In this document: piece by piece, positions 7,085 through 13,925 of the stretch | Layout of the letters: each line of letters opens with the position of its first letter | Numbering within the stretch: position 1 is the stretch's first letter | Assembly (NCBI GenBank): GCA_938036545.1 | Contig: CALHQJ010000037.1 | Coordinates: forward strand, 1 to 15,405 | DNA length: 15,405 nucleotides | Direction: 5' to 3' | Origin: an uncultured Clostridium sp. | Lineage (GTDB): Bacteria > Bacillota > Clostridia > Lachnospirales > Lachnospiraceae | Program-made: the position numbers and the translations under genes | The notes under the pieces: generated by a model | Databases searched by the model: none | Seen by the model: the letters and a program-made list of their open reading frames with translations, nothing else | What the model was told of the DNA's origin: nothing

Positions 7085-8743
7085 ATGCACACGAGAAACA
7101 ACTTTGTGATACAGGGAAGCATTTTAGCCATTGCCGGTATTTTGGTACGGTTAATCGGCATGTTTTACCGGATTCCCCTGATTGAAATCATCGGCAAAGA
7201 GGGAAACGGCTATTATACTTCTGCATTCAGCGTGTATTCCATTTTGCTGATCGTATCCTCCTACAGCCTTCCCACGGCAGTTTCCAAAATGGTGGCAGGC
7301 AGGATTGCTGTAGGGCAATATAAAAACAGCCAGAAAATTTTAAAAGCAGCGTTGATTTATGCCACTGTAGTGGGAGCTGCAGCATGCTTGGTTTTATGGT
7401 TTGGCGCAGATGCATTTGCCCAGCTTTTGGGAATGCCCTTTTGCCGGTATGCTCTAAAATCCTTAGCTCCAACCGTATGGATTATGGCTTATCTGGGAGT
7501 GCTGCGCGGTTATTTTCAAGGCCACGGAACTATGGTTCCGACTGCTTTTTCCCAGCTTTTTGAGCAAATCGTAAATGCTGCTGTCAGCATTGGGGCAGCA
7601 AGCTGGCTGGTTAAAAAAGGAATGGAAGCCGATCTGGTTTATGGAGAAACCGAATATGCCGCCTCTTTTGGCGCTGCGGGAGGAACTTTGGGAACAGGAG
7701 CAGGTGCGGTGATTGCCCTGGCCTTTTTCCTGTTTTTGCTGTTTGCCTACCGGCCCATTATGAAGCGCCAGCGAAGAAAGGATAAAAGCGGAAGGGAAGA
7801 CTCTTACGGCAAAATCGCAGGAGTGCTGACCATTACCATCCTCCCCATTGTATTAAGCAGCACCGTTTACAATATCAGCTCTGTGTTAGACAATTATTTG
7901 TTTGCAGATGGCCTGCGTTCTCTTGGACAGGAGGAACAGATGGCCGAGCTGTGGGGAGTGTTTGGAGAATACCATTTACTGTTTAATATTCCGGTGGCCC
8001 TGTCCAACGCCCTGTCGTCTTCTCTGATTCCGGCGCTGGCCAATGCTGCCGCAATGGGGGACAGAAAGATGGTCATTCAGAGAACCAGGACAGCCGTTCG
8101 GTTTTCTATGATTATCGCCATTCCGGCGGCAGTAGGATTAACCGTACTGGCAGAGCCAGTCTGCAACTTATTGTTTGCCAGCCATGACAACAGCCTGTTA
8201 ATTAAGCTGATGGTTGCCGGTTCGGCGGCAGTAGTGTTCTTTTCCCTTTCTACTATGACGAATGCGATTTTACAGGGAACTAACCATATGAACGCTCCCC
8301 TGATACACTCAGCTATTGCGCTGATTCCTCACGTTATTTCCCTCATTGTGTTCCAGAGGGTGTTAAACCAGGGAATTTACAGCGTGGTATACTCCAATGT
8401 ATTATTCGCTCTGGTAGTGTGTATTCTGAATCAGCTGGCAATCCGGAAATACCTTCGCTACCGTCAGGAGTATAAAAAAACCTTCCTTGTGCCAATTGGA
8501 TGTTCGGCAGTGATGGGACTGGCTGCATATGGCCTTTATACCCTGGTTTACAATATTTTGCCTAAATCTCTGGCAGCAGGCCGCCTGGGTCTGATTATTG
8601 CCATCAGTCCGGCTATTGTGGGAGCCATTATCGTTTATGGCCTGCTCCTGCTAAAATTTGGCGGCTTCAGCGACAAAGAATTAAAGGATATGCCTATGGG
8701 GACCAGAATTTTAGGAATAGCCAGAAAACTTCATCTCCGCTAA
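7085..8743 (+). CDS. MOP-superfamily flippase of the SpoVB/YtgP (MurJ-like) type
   Basis: An integral membrane protein of 552 residues with many hydrophobic segments (about 12-14). Members flip lipid-linked oligosaccharides or peptidoglycan precursors outward across the cytoplasmic membrane; SpoVB acts in spore cortex formation and YtgP/MurJ in lipid II flipping. The N-terminal signature includes VRLIGMFYRIPLIEIIGKEG (21-40), GYYTSAFSVYSILLIVSSYS and LPTAVSKMVAGRIA. A second signature, LRGYFQGHGTMVPTAFSQLF, begins at residue 140. A strongly basic loop (KRQRRKDKSGR, 227-237) fits a cytoplasmic side. I cannot tell the sporulation-specific from the general lipid II flippase by sequence alone. 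The ribosome site is weak (AGAAAGAGA, about 7067-7075). The gap from the lipoprotein gene is 20 bp, so they likely share a transcript. Confidence 0.9.
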   Translation: MHTRNNFVIQGSILAIAGILVRLIGMFYRIPLIEIIGKEGNGYYTSAFSVYSILLIVSSYSLPTAVSKMVAGRIAVGQYKNSQKILKAALIYATVVGAAACLVLWFGADAFAQLLGMPFCRYALKSLAPTVWIMAYLGVLRGYFQGHGTMVPTAFSQLFEQIVNAAVSIGAASWLVKKGMEADLVYGETEYAASFGAAGGTLGTGAGAVIALAFFLFLLFAYRPIMKRQRRKDKSGREDSYGKIAGVLTITILPIVLSSTVYNISSVLDNYLFADGLRSLGQEEQMAELWGVFGEYHLLFNIPVALSNALSSSLIPALANAAAMGDRKMVIQRTRTAVRFSMIIAIPAAVGLTVLAEPVCNLLFASHDNSLLIKLMVAGSAAVVFFSLSTMTNAILQGTNHMNAPLIHSAIALIPHVISLIVFQRVLNQGIYSVVYSNVLFALVVCILNQLAIRKYLRYRQEYKKTFLVPIGCSAVMGLAAYGLYTLVYNILPKSLAAGRLGLIIAISPAIVGAIIVYGLLLLKFGGFSDKELKDMPMGTRILGIARKLHLR

Positions 8744-8796
8744 CAGGGATAATTTTACAAGATAAGCAGATACTAACCATGGAAAGGAGGATTTCC

Positions 8797-9180
8797 ATGA
8801 AAAAGTTTGTACTCTGCTTATCTTTATTTTTAGGGGTCAGTCTTTTGTGTCTGGGCGCAGCGCTTTTCATAAGAAAACCCATGCCAATAGAAGAACCGCC
8901 TGCCACTTTGCCTGTAAAGCAGGAAACGGCTCCGCCAGATCGGATCGTGATTAATCAAAACGAGGTGGAACACATTTCCACTTCAGAAGAACCGCCGTAC
9001 TGTCTGGTGTCAGAAGATGGATTTTTACTGGTATTTCGCAGGGAACAGGATGATGTATGCCTCTACACCCACATCCCCATAACCGACTTTCCAAAGGAAG
9101 AACAGGACAGGCTGCGGAAAGGAATCTGGTTTGCAACCATGATGGAGATTTACAGTTATCTGGAATCTTATACCAGCTGA
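8797..9180 (+). CDS. Small membrane-anchored protein with BofC-like C-terminal region
   Basis: A 127-residue protein. An ATG at 8779 is in frame, but AAGGAGG (8783-8789) lies just after it and is correctly placed for the ATG at 8797, giving the start MKKFVLCLSL. Residues 1-28 form one hydrophobic segment, a signal anchor or uncleaved signal peptide. A Pro/Glu-rich linker follows (about 33-60). The C-terminal half (about 67-127) has the pattern YCLVSEDGFLLVFRR...TDFPKEEQDRLRKGIWF...YSYLESY, which resembles the C-terminal domain of BofC. BofC is the forespore protein that restrains SpoIVB and so pro-SigK processing. The similarity is by eye only, and the N-terminal BofC domain is absent. Location beside a SpoVB-type flippase fits a sporulation or envelope role. 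A search with an HMM for the BofC C-terminal domain would settle the family. Confidence 0.75.
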   Translation: MKKFVLCLSLFLGVSLLCLGAALFIRKPMPIEEPPATLPVKQETAPPDRIVINQNEVEHISTSEEPPYCLVSEDGFLLVFRREQDDVCLYTHIPITDFPKEEQDRLRKGIWFATMMEIYSYLESYTS

Positions 9181-9208
9181 TTTCGCAGTGGCAAATCCGG
9201 TATATCTG

Positions 9209-9217
9209 TGTTATACT
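9209..9217 (+). promoter_or_regulatory. Candidate extended -10 promoter before the flavoprotein-proB operon
   Basis: TGT followed by TATACT (9212-9217) fits an extended -10 element (5 of 6 in the hexamer plus TG). The -35 region at 17-bp spacing (9189-9194, TGGCAA) is poor. Transcription would start near 9224 and leave room for AGGAGAGG (9235-9242) ahead of the GTG at 9251. It lies in the only sizeable gap (70 bp) upstream of the coupled flavoprotein genes, which supports it. Confidence 0.4.
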
Positions 9218-9250
9218 GATTACCGAATACCATCAGGAGAGGTCTAAATA

Positions 9251-10546
9251 GTGAAAAAAAAGATTTTGATTATCGGAGGCGGAGCTTCTGGAATGGCCGC
9301 AGCCATCTGGGCGGCAAAATCGGGAGCAGACGTGACGATTTTAGAGCATATGGACAGAGTCGGGAAAAAGATTTTATCTACAGGAAACGGCCGGTGCAAT
9401 CTGGCCAATCGTTATATGGACGCCAATTGTTACCGTTCGGAACAGCCGGATTTTCCATTAAAAGCCCTGAAACAGTTCGGATCAGAGGATACCATCCGCT
9501 GGTTTTCCAGTATGGGCTTAGAAGTAAAGGACAGACAGGGCTATTACTATCCCATGTCAGATCAGGCCTCTGCCGTACTGGATGTTTTACGGATGAGCTT
9601 AAAAGAATATCAGGTCCAGGTGATTTGCGGTTTTTCTCCCGTATCCATTCAGAAAAAGGGAGAATGCTGGCAGGTAGCAGGACTGGTAAAAGACGGAAAG
9701 ACCGGAACTGAAAAAAAGGAACTGATTCGGGGAGACACCCTGATTTTGGCAGCAGGAGGAAAAGCGGCTCCAGCTACTGGTTCAGACGGTTCCGGCTATG
9801 AATTGGCAAAGATGCTTGGGCATACCATTATCCGTCCTCTTCCGGCTTTAGTCCAGCTTCGGTGCCAGGGCTCTTATTATAAACAATTGTCGGGAATCCG
9901 GACGGATGCAGCCTTAACCCTGTATGCAGAGAAAAAGGCGGCAGCCAGGGAACGCGGGGAACTTCAGCTTACGGATTACGGCTTAAGCGGGATTCCGGTT
10001 TTCCAAATCAGCCGGTATGCGTCCAGGGCTTTAAGTGAGAAAAAGAAGGTAACGGTCTGCGTAGATTTTTTTCCTGAAAAAACGGAGACAGAAATGAGAC
10101 AGATGCTGGAAAACAGAGCAAGGCTGTTTCCAGATCGGCTGTGCGAAGACTTTTTAACCGGTCTGCTGAATAAAAAGCTGGCAATGGTGCTGTTAAAGCT
10201 TTCCGGTATCCGTCTGACAGAGCTCTGCAAAAGTCTTACTAAGGGTCAAATCGACGCCTTGACAAGCCAGATTAAGCAGTACCAGGCATTGGTTCAGAGC
10301 GTCAATCCCTTTGCCAATGCCCAGGTGTGCTGCGGAGGAGTCGATACCAGGGAGATAAATCCCGATACCATGGAGTCTAAGATCCAAAAGGGGTTATACC
10401 TGACAGGAGAACTGTTAGATGTAGACGGAATCTGCGGCGGCTATAATCTGCAGTGGGCCTGGACCAGCGGTTATCTGGCCGGAAAAGCGGCTGCCGGAAA
10501 GACTGCGGCAGGAAACAGACCCCAGAGAAAGGAGAGGGACAGATGA
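9251..10546 (+). CDS. HI0933/YhiN (BaiN-like) FAD-dependent oxidoreductase
   Basis: A 431-residue flavoprotein of the HI0933 family (COG2081), cytoplasmic, reading from GTG at 9251 with AGGAGAGG 8 nt upstream. The FAD-binding Rossmann motif GGGASG is at residues 9-14, followed by the family signature GKKILSTGNGRCNLAN (38-53). The segment LILAAGGKAAPATGSDGSGY is a second nucleotide-contact region, and the C-terminal LTGELLDVDGICGGYNLQWA is diagnostic of the family. One member, BaiN of Clostridium scindens, has been implicated in bile acid 7-alpha-dehydroxylation, but most members have unknown substrates, so a bile acid role must not be assumed. The stop overlaps the next ATG by 4 bp (ATGA). 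The C-terminal tail (about 415-431) is Lys/Arg-rich and variable. Confidence 0.93.
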   Translation: MKKKILIIGGGASGMAAAIWAAKSGADVTILEHMDRVGKKILSTGNGRCNLANRYMDANCYRSEQPDFPLKALKQFGSEDTIRWFSSMGLEVKDRQGYYYPMSDQASAVLDVLRMSLKEYQVQVICGFSPVSIQKKGECWQVAGLVKDGKTGTEKKELIRGDTLILAAGGKAAPATGSDGSGYELAKMLGHTIIRPLPALVQLRCQGSYYKQLSGIRTDAALTLYAEKKAAARERGELQLTDYGLSGIPVFQISRYASRALSEKKKVTVCVDFFPEKTETEMRQMLENRARLFPDRLCEDFLTGLLNKKLAMVLLKLSGIRLTELCKSLTKGQIDALTSQIKQYQALVQSVNPFANAQVCCGGVDTREINPDTMESKIQKGLYLTGELLDVDGICGGYNLQWAWTSGYLAGKAAAGKTAAGNRPQRKERDR

Positions 10547-12192
10547 TACGGATTTCTCAAGTAAAACTTCCAATCCGGCACAGTCAGGACGAGTTAAAAG
10601 CAAAAGCTGCCAGGGCTCTTCGGATACAGCCTGGCCAAATCAGGCGGATGGAAATTGTAAAGCAGTCCATTGACGCCAGAAAGCGGGAAGAGATTACATA
10701 CAGCTATGTTGTAGATGTCTGGGTGGATCAGGAAGCCCAGATTGTAAAACGGGCGAAAAATCCCAATGCCATTATTAAAAAAGAAATGCGATATACCTTT
10801 CCACCTTGTGGAAACGAGGCGCTGCTTCACCCTCCAGTGGTAATCGGAGCAGGGCCGGCAGGACTTTTTTGCAGCCTGATGCTTGCCAGAGCCGGTTACC
10901 ACCCCATTCTGTTAGAGCGGGGCGGCCCGGTAGAGGAACGGAAAGAAAAAGTAGATAAATTTTGGAAAACGGGAGAATTAGATCCCCAATGCAACGTTCA
11001 GTTTGGCGAAGGCGGAGCCGGAACGTTTTCCGACGGAAAATTAAATACTCTGGTAAAAGACGTTTCCGGACGGAACGGAGAAGTACTTCGGATTTTAGCG
11101 GAATTTGGAGCAGACCCTTCTATCTGTTATGTCAATAAGCCCCACATTGGAACTGACGTATTAAGCCGGGTAGTAAGAAGGATTCGGGAGGAAATCATCC
11201 GTTTAGGCGGTCAGGTGCGGTTTCATGCATGCGTAACCGATTTCCAGATAGAAGAAGAACCAGACGGCTGCAGAAAGCTTACCGGCCTTATGGTAAATGG
11301 AACCGAACCAATTGACACCAGTGCGGTGGTACTGGCTGTAGGCCACAGCGCCAGAGATACCTTTGAAGTCCTTTATGAAAAGAAGGTGCCTATGGAGCCA
11401 AAAGCATTTGCCGTTGGTCTCAGGATTCAGCATCCGCAGGAACAGATTGACGACTCTCAATACGGCAGAAAAGCAGCCCGGATTTTAGGAGCTGCAAGCT
11501 ATAAACTGACCCATCAGGCCCAGAATGGCAGAGGCGTGTATACCTTCTGCATGTGTCCTGGCGGCTATGTGGTCAATGCGTCTTCCGAACAGGGACGACT
11601 GGCAGTAAATGGCATGAGCAATCATGCCAGGGACGGAAAAAATGCCAACAGCGCAGTCATTGTTACTGTTACTCCAGAGGATTTTGGAGGAGAGAACGGC
11701 AATCCTCTGGCTGGCGTGGAGTTTCAGAGAAATTTGGAAAAACAGGCATGGAAACTTGGACAGGGACATATTCCCGTACAGCTTTACGGAGATTTTAAGG
11801 AAAATCGGATGTCCACGGCTTTTGGTGAGGTAACGCCGGAATTTTGCGGCACCTTTCAATTTGCCAATTTAAGAGAATTAATGCCGGATGGACTGTCTGA
11901 AGCCTTTATAGAAGGCGTAGACCAGTTTGGACGTAAGATCCAGGGCTTTGACAGGAAAGATGCCATTTTAGCAGGAATTGAAAGCCGTACCTCTTCTCCG
12001 GTAAGAATCCCCAGAAATGAAAACTCTGAAAGTGTTATAAAAGGGCTTTACCCCTGCGGAGAGGGAGCCGGATATGCAGGAGGAATTACCTCTGCCGCTA
12101 TGGACGGCATCCGGACGGCCGAGGTTCTGGCAAGCCGTTATCAACCGTTTTCAGACATCAAAAACGCTGGTTTTAATAAGGAGCAGATATGA
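10543..12192 (+). CDS. COG2509-type FAD-dependent dehydrogenase
   Basis: A 549-residue predicted cytoplasmic flavoprotein. The frame is open from 10453, but AAGGAGAGGG (10529-10538) and an ATG overlapping the previous stop (10543-10546) set the start as MIRISQVKLP. Residues 1-90 form the family's small N-terminal domain (ELKAKAARALRI...SYVVDVWV). The FAD-binding motif VVIGAGPAGLF begins at 99, with CNVQFGEGGAGTFSDGKLNT at 150-169 as the most conserved family block. The C-terminal end has GLYPCGEGAGYAGGITSAAMDG, the second flavin contact. The substrate of the family is unknown. It is not closely related to the flavoprotein upstream; they share only the Rossmann fold. proB begins inside its stop codon, implying co-translation of three enzymes. 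Confidence 0.92.
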   Translation: MIRISQVKLPIRHSQDELKAKAARALRIQPGQIRRMEIVKQSIDARKREEITYSYVVDVWVDQEAQIVKRAKNPNAIIKKEMRYTFPPCGNEALLHPPVVIGAGPAGLFCSLMLARAGYHPILLERGGPVEERKEKVDKFWKTGELDPQCNVQFGEGGAGTFSDGKLNTLVKDVSGRNGEVLRILAEFGADPSICYVNKPHIGTDVLSRVVRRIREEIIRLGGQVRFHACVTDFQIEEEPDGCRKLTGLMVNGTEPIDTSAVVLAVGHSARDTFEVLYEKKVPMEPKAFAVGLRIQHPQEQIDDSQYGRKAARILGAASYKLTHQAQNGRGVYTFCMCPGGYVVNASSEQGRLAVNGMSNHARDGKNANSAVIVTVTPEDFGGENGNPLAGVEFQRNLEKQAWKLGQGHIPVQLYGDFKENRMSTAFGEVTPEFCGTFQFANLRELMPDGLSEAFIEGVDQFGRKIQGFDRKDAILAGIESRTSSPVRIPRNENSESVIKGLYPCGEGAGYAGGITSAAMDGIRTAEVLASRYQPFSDIKNAGFNKEQI

Positions 12193-13052
12193 ATACCCAG
12201 ATTCGTTTGACATTAAAAGAAAAAAAGAGAATTATCATTAAAATCGGTTCTTCCTCTTTAACCCACAAGGAAACGGGAGACTTAAACCTGATTAAAATCG
12301 AAAAACTGGTTCGGATGATCAGCGATTTAAAAGCCCAGGGAAAGGATGTGATTCTGGTGTCTTCCGGAGCTATCGCCGCCGGACGCCAGGCTCTGGGGCA
12401 TCGGGGAAAGCCTGCCACATTGGCAGAAAAACAGGCCTATGCAGCCGTAGGACAGGCCAGACTTATGATGGTCTATCAAAAGCTGTTTTCTGAATACAAC
12501 CAGACGGCTGCCCAGGTGCTTTTAACGAAAAACACCATGGTAAATGACGTCTCCCGTTTTAACGCTCAAAATACCTTTGAAGAACTGTTAAAACTTCACA
12601 CCATTCCCATTGTCAATGAAAATGACACGGTTTCCACCTCAGAAATCCCACTGGTTGACAACTTTGGAGACAATGATCGATTGTCTGCTATTGTAGCGGC
12701 TCTGGTAGGAGCCGATCTTCTGATCCTGCTTTCGGATATTGACGGATTATATTCCGATGATCCCAGAAGGAATCCGGATGCCAGGCTGATTCCTCTGGTG
12801 CCGGAGATTACAGAAGAATTGCTGGCTATGGGAAAGCCTACTTCTGGAAGCGATGTAGGAACCGGAGGAATGGCTGCAAAGCTGGCTGCTGCCCGAATTG
12901 CCACAGATAGCGGATGCGACATGGTGATTGCCAATGGGGAAGACGTATCTGCAGTTCTGGACATTACAGAAGGAAAGGAACGGGGAACCTTATTTTTAGC
13001 CCATCCAAATAAGGATTTTGATTTAATGAGCTACATTCATTACGAATGTTAA
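12189..13052 (+). CDS. proB: Glutamate 5-kinase, short form without PUA domain
   Basis: Phosphorylates L-glutamate to gamma-glutamyl phosphate with ATP, the first and usually feedback-inhibited step of proline synthesis. It is an amino acid kinase fold protein of 287 residues. Visible motifs are IIIKIGSSSLTH (15-26), VILVSSGAIAAGRQALG (54-70), VNENDTVS (142-149), DNFGDNDRLSAIVA (157-170), LLSDIDGLYSDDPR (180-193) and GTGGMAAKLAAA (224-235). E. coli ProB has about 367 residues with a C-terminal PUA domain; here the protein ends right after the kinase domain, as in several Firmicutes. AAGGAG (12178-12183) precedes the ATG, which overlaps the preceding stop by 4 bp. proA is not adjacent but lies 859 bp downstream. 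Confidence 0.97.
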   Translation: MNTQIRLTLKEKKRIIIKIGSSSLTHKETGDLNLIKIEKLVRMISDLKAQGKDVILVSSGAIAAGRQALGHRGKPATLAEKQAYAAVGQARLMMVYQKLFSEYNQTAAQVLLTKNTMVNDVSRFNAQNTFEELLKLHTIPIVNENDTVSTSEIPLVDNFGDNDRLSAIVAALVGADLLILLSDIDGLYSDDPRRNPDARLIPLVPEITEELLAMGKPTSGSDVGTGGMAAKLAAARIATDSGCDMVIANGEDVSAVLDITEGKERGTLFLAHPNKDFDLMSYIHYEC

Positions 13053-13083
13053 TAGAGATTGTTTATATTTATCACACTATAAA

Positions 13084-13108
13084 GTTGACATAAAAATTTT
13101 ATGTTGAC
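13084..13108 (+). promoter_or_regulatory. AT-rich palindrome with flanking GTTGAC repeats
   Basis: ACATAAAA (13088-13095), a single A, then TTTTATGT (13097-13104) form a perfect 8-1-8 dyad. GTTGAC occurs at both ends in the same orientation (13084-13089 and 13103-13108), 19 bp apart. The position, about 20 bp before the DUF896 ATG and next to its GGAGG site, fits a repressor operator. With only one loop base it is a DNA dyad rather than an RNA hairpin. No known operator consensus (for example LexA GAAC-N4-GTTC) matches. The regulator is unknown. Confidence 0.35.
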
Positions 13109-13126
13109 TATCTTGGAGGTTTTGAT

Positions 13127-13342
13127 ATGAATCAGGAAAAAATTGACCGCATTAATACGTTATACCACAAATCCCAGTCTGTAGGCCTGACCGATGCTGA
13201 GAAGGAAGAGCAGGCGGCTCTCCGCAAAGAGTATATTGAAGCTATCAGACGGAATATGAGAGGCACGTTAAACAATATTTCTATTAAAGAGCCGGACGGC
13301 ACCATCACGGATTTAGGAAAGAAGTATGGCAACAAAAAGTGA
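13127..13342 (+). CDS. DUF896 (YnzC-like) small protein
   Basis: A 71-residue highly charged protein of the DUF896 family. The family forms a short helical hairpin (known from B. subtilis YnzC); residues 3-44 match this, with EKIDRINTLYHKSQSVGLTDAEKEEQ first and LRKEYIEAIRRNMRGTLNNI next. The C-terminal tail ends LGKKYGNKK. There is no enzymatic motif, and the function is unknown. In B. subtilis ynzC lies in the LexA-controlled yneA operon; no LexA box is seen here. GGAGG (13115-13119) lies 7 nt before the ATG. The gene overlaps the next one by 17 bp, so it is co-translated with the cyclo-ligase. Confidence 0.93.
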   Translation: MNQEKIDRINTLYHKSQSVGLTDAEKEEQAALRKEYIEAIRRNMRGTLNNISIKEPDGTITDLGKKYGNKK

Positions 13343-13925
13343 AATCCGGAAAGCAGTCCGGTTGTTCCGTAGGGCAGTTGCCTCTGACGAAAAGGCCAAA
13401 TGGGATCAGTCTTTGAAAAACAGGCTGTTTGAATTAGAAGAAATGAAATGTCCTGCCAGCGTGTTCTGTTATCTGGACGTCCGCAATGAGGCTGGAACCA
13501 GGATGATTTTAGAGGAACTGTGGAAAAGAAATGTCCCCACGGCCGTGCCGAAGGTTTTCGGAAAGGAAATGGAATTTTTTTTTATTCGGGATTTCTCTGA
13601 AACCAGCCCCAGCGCCATGGGAATTTTAGAGCCGGAGCTTCTTGAACCATGCCGAACCATTCCGGCCCGTCCCTATCATGGTTCCGTCATAATCGTCCCT
13701 GGTGTGGCATTTGCCCCAAACGGCGTAAGAATCGGTTATGGCGGGGGATATTACGACAAGTACCTTAACAGGTTTTCGGAGGTAATGTGGAAGAAAATCG
13801 GGCTGGGTTATGAGTTTCAGCTATTTGATTCCCTTCCCCAGGAACCTCACGACTGCCTTTTAGATCAAATTGTTACACCGACACAAACAATCGTTTGCAG
13901 GAGGAATGAGTATGACAATCATTGA
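13326..13925 (+). CDS. 5-formyltetrahydrofolate cyclo-ligase
   Basis: A 199-residue cytoplasmic enzyme that converts 5-formyl-THF to 5,10-methenyl-THF using ATP, returning an inactive folate to the one-carbon pool. The start MATKSEIRKAVRLFRRAV is the usual N-terminal helix with substrate-binding basic residues. The family signature covers VPGVAFAPNGVRIGYGGGYY (124-143), continuing DKYL, the nucleotide-binding Gly-rich segment. Its length is normal. AGGAAAG (13315-13321) precedes the ATG, which lies inside the DUF896 gene (17-bp overlap). The 3' end overlaps proA by 14 bp. The equivalent in B. subtilis is yqgN and in E. coli ygfA. Confidence 0.94.
   Translation: MATKSEIRKAVRLFRRAVASDEKAKWDQSLKNRLFELEEMKCPASVFCYLDVRNEAGTRMILEELWKRNVPTAVPKVFGKEMEFFFIRDFSETSPSAMGILEPELLEPCRTIPARPYHGSVIIVPGVAFAPNGVRIGYGGGYYDKYLNRFSEVMWKKIGLGYEFQLFDSLPQEPHDCLLDQIVTPTQTIVCRRNEYDNH

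Noticed and set aside
8754..8774. TTTACA and GATACT upstream of the BofC-like gene as a promoter
   Set aside because: The spacing between the boxes is only about 11 bp, too short for a SigA promoter.
9251..10546. Assignment of the first flavoprotein as the bile acid enzyme BaiN
   Set aside because: Only the general HI0933 family is supported. No bai operon genes are present, and most family members are not known to act on bile acids.
13033..13049. Hairpin ACATTC/GAATGT at the end of proB as a terminator
   Set aside because: The stem is only 6 bp and AT-rich, overlaps the last codons, and no T-run follows directly.
13085..13114. TTGACA with TATCTT at 18-bp spacing as a promoter for the DUF896 gene
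   Set aside because: The implied start near 13121 would fall after the GGAGG ribosome site (13115-13119), leaving the mRNA without it.
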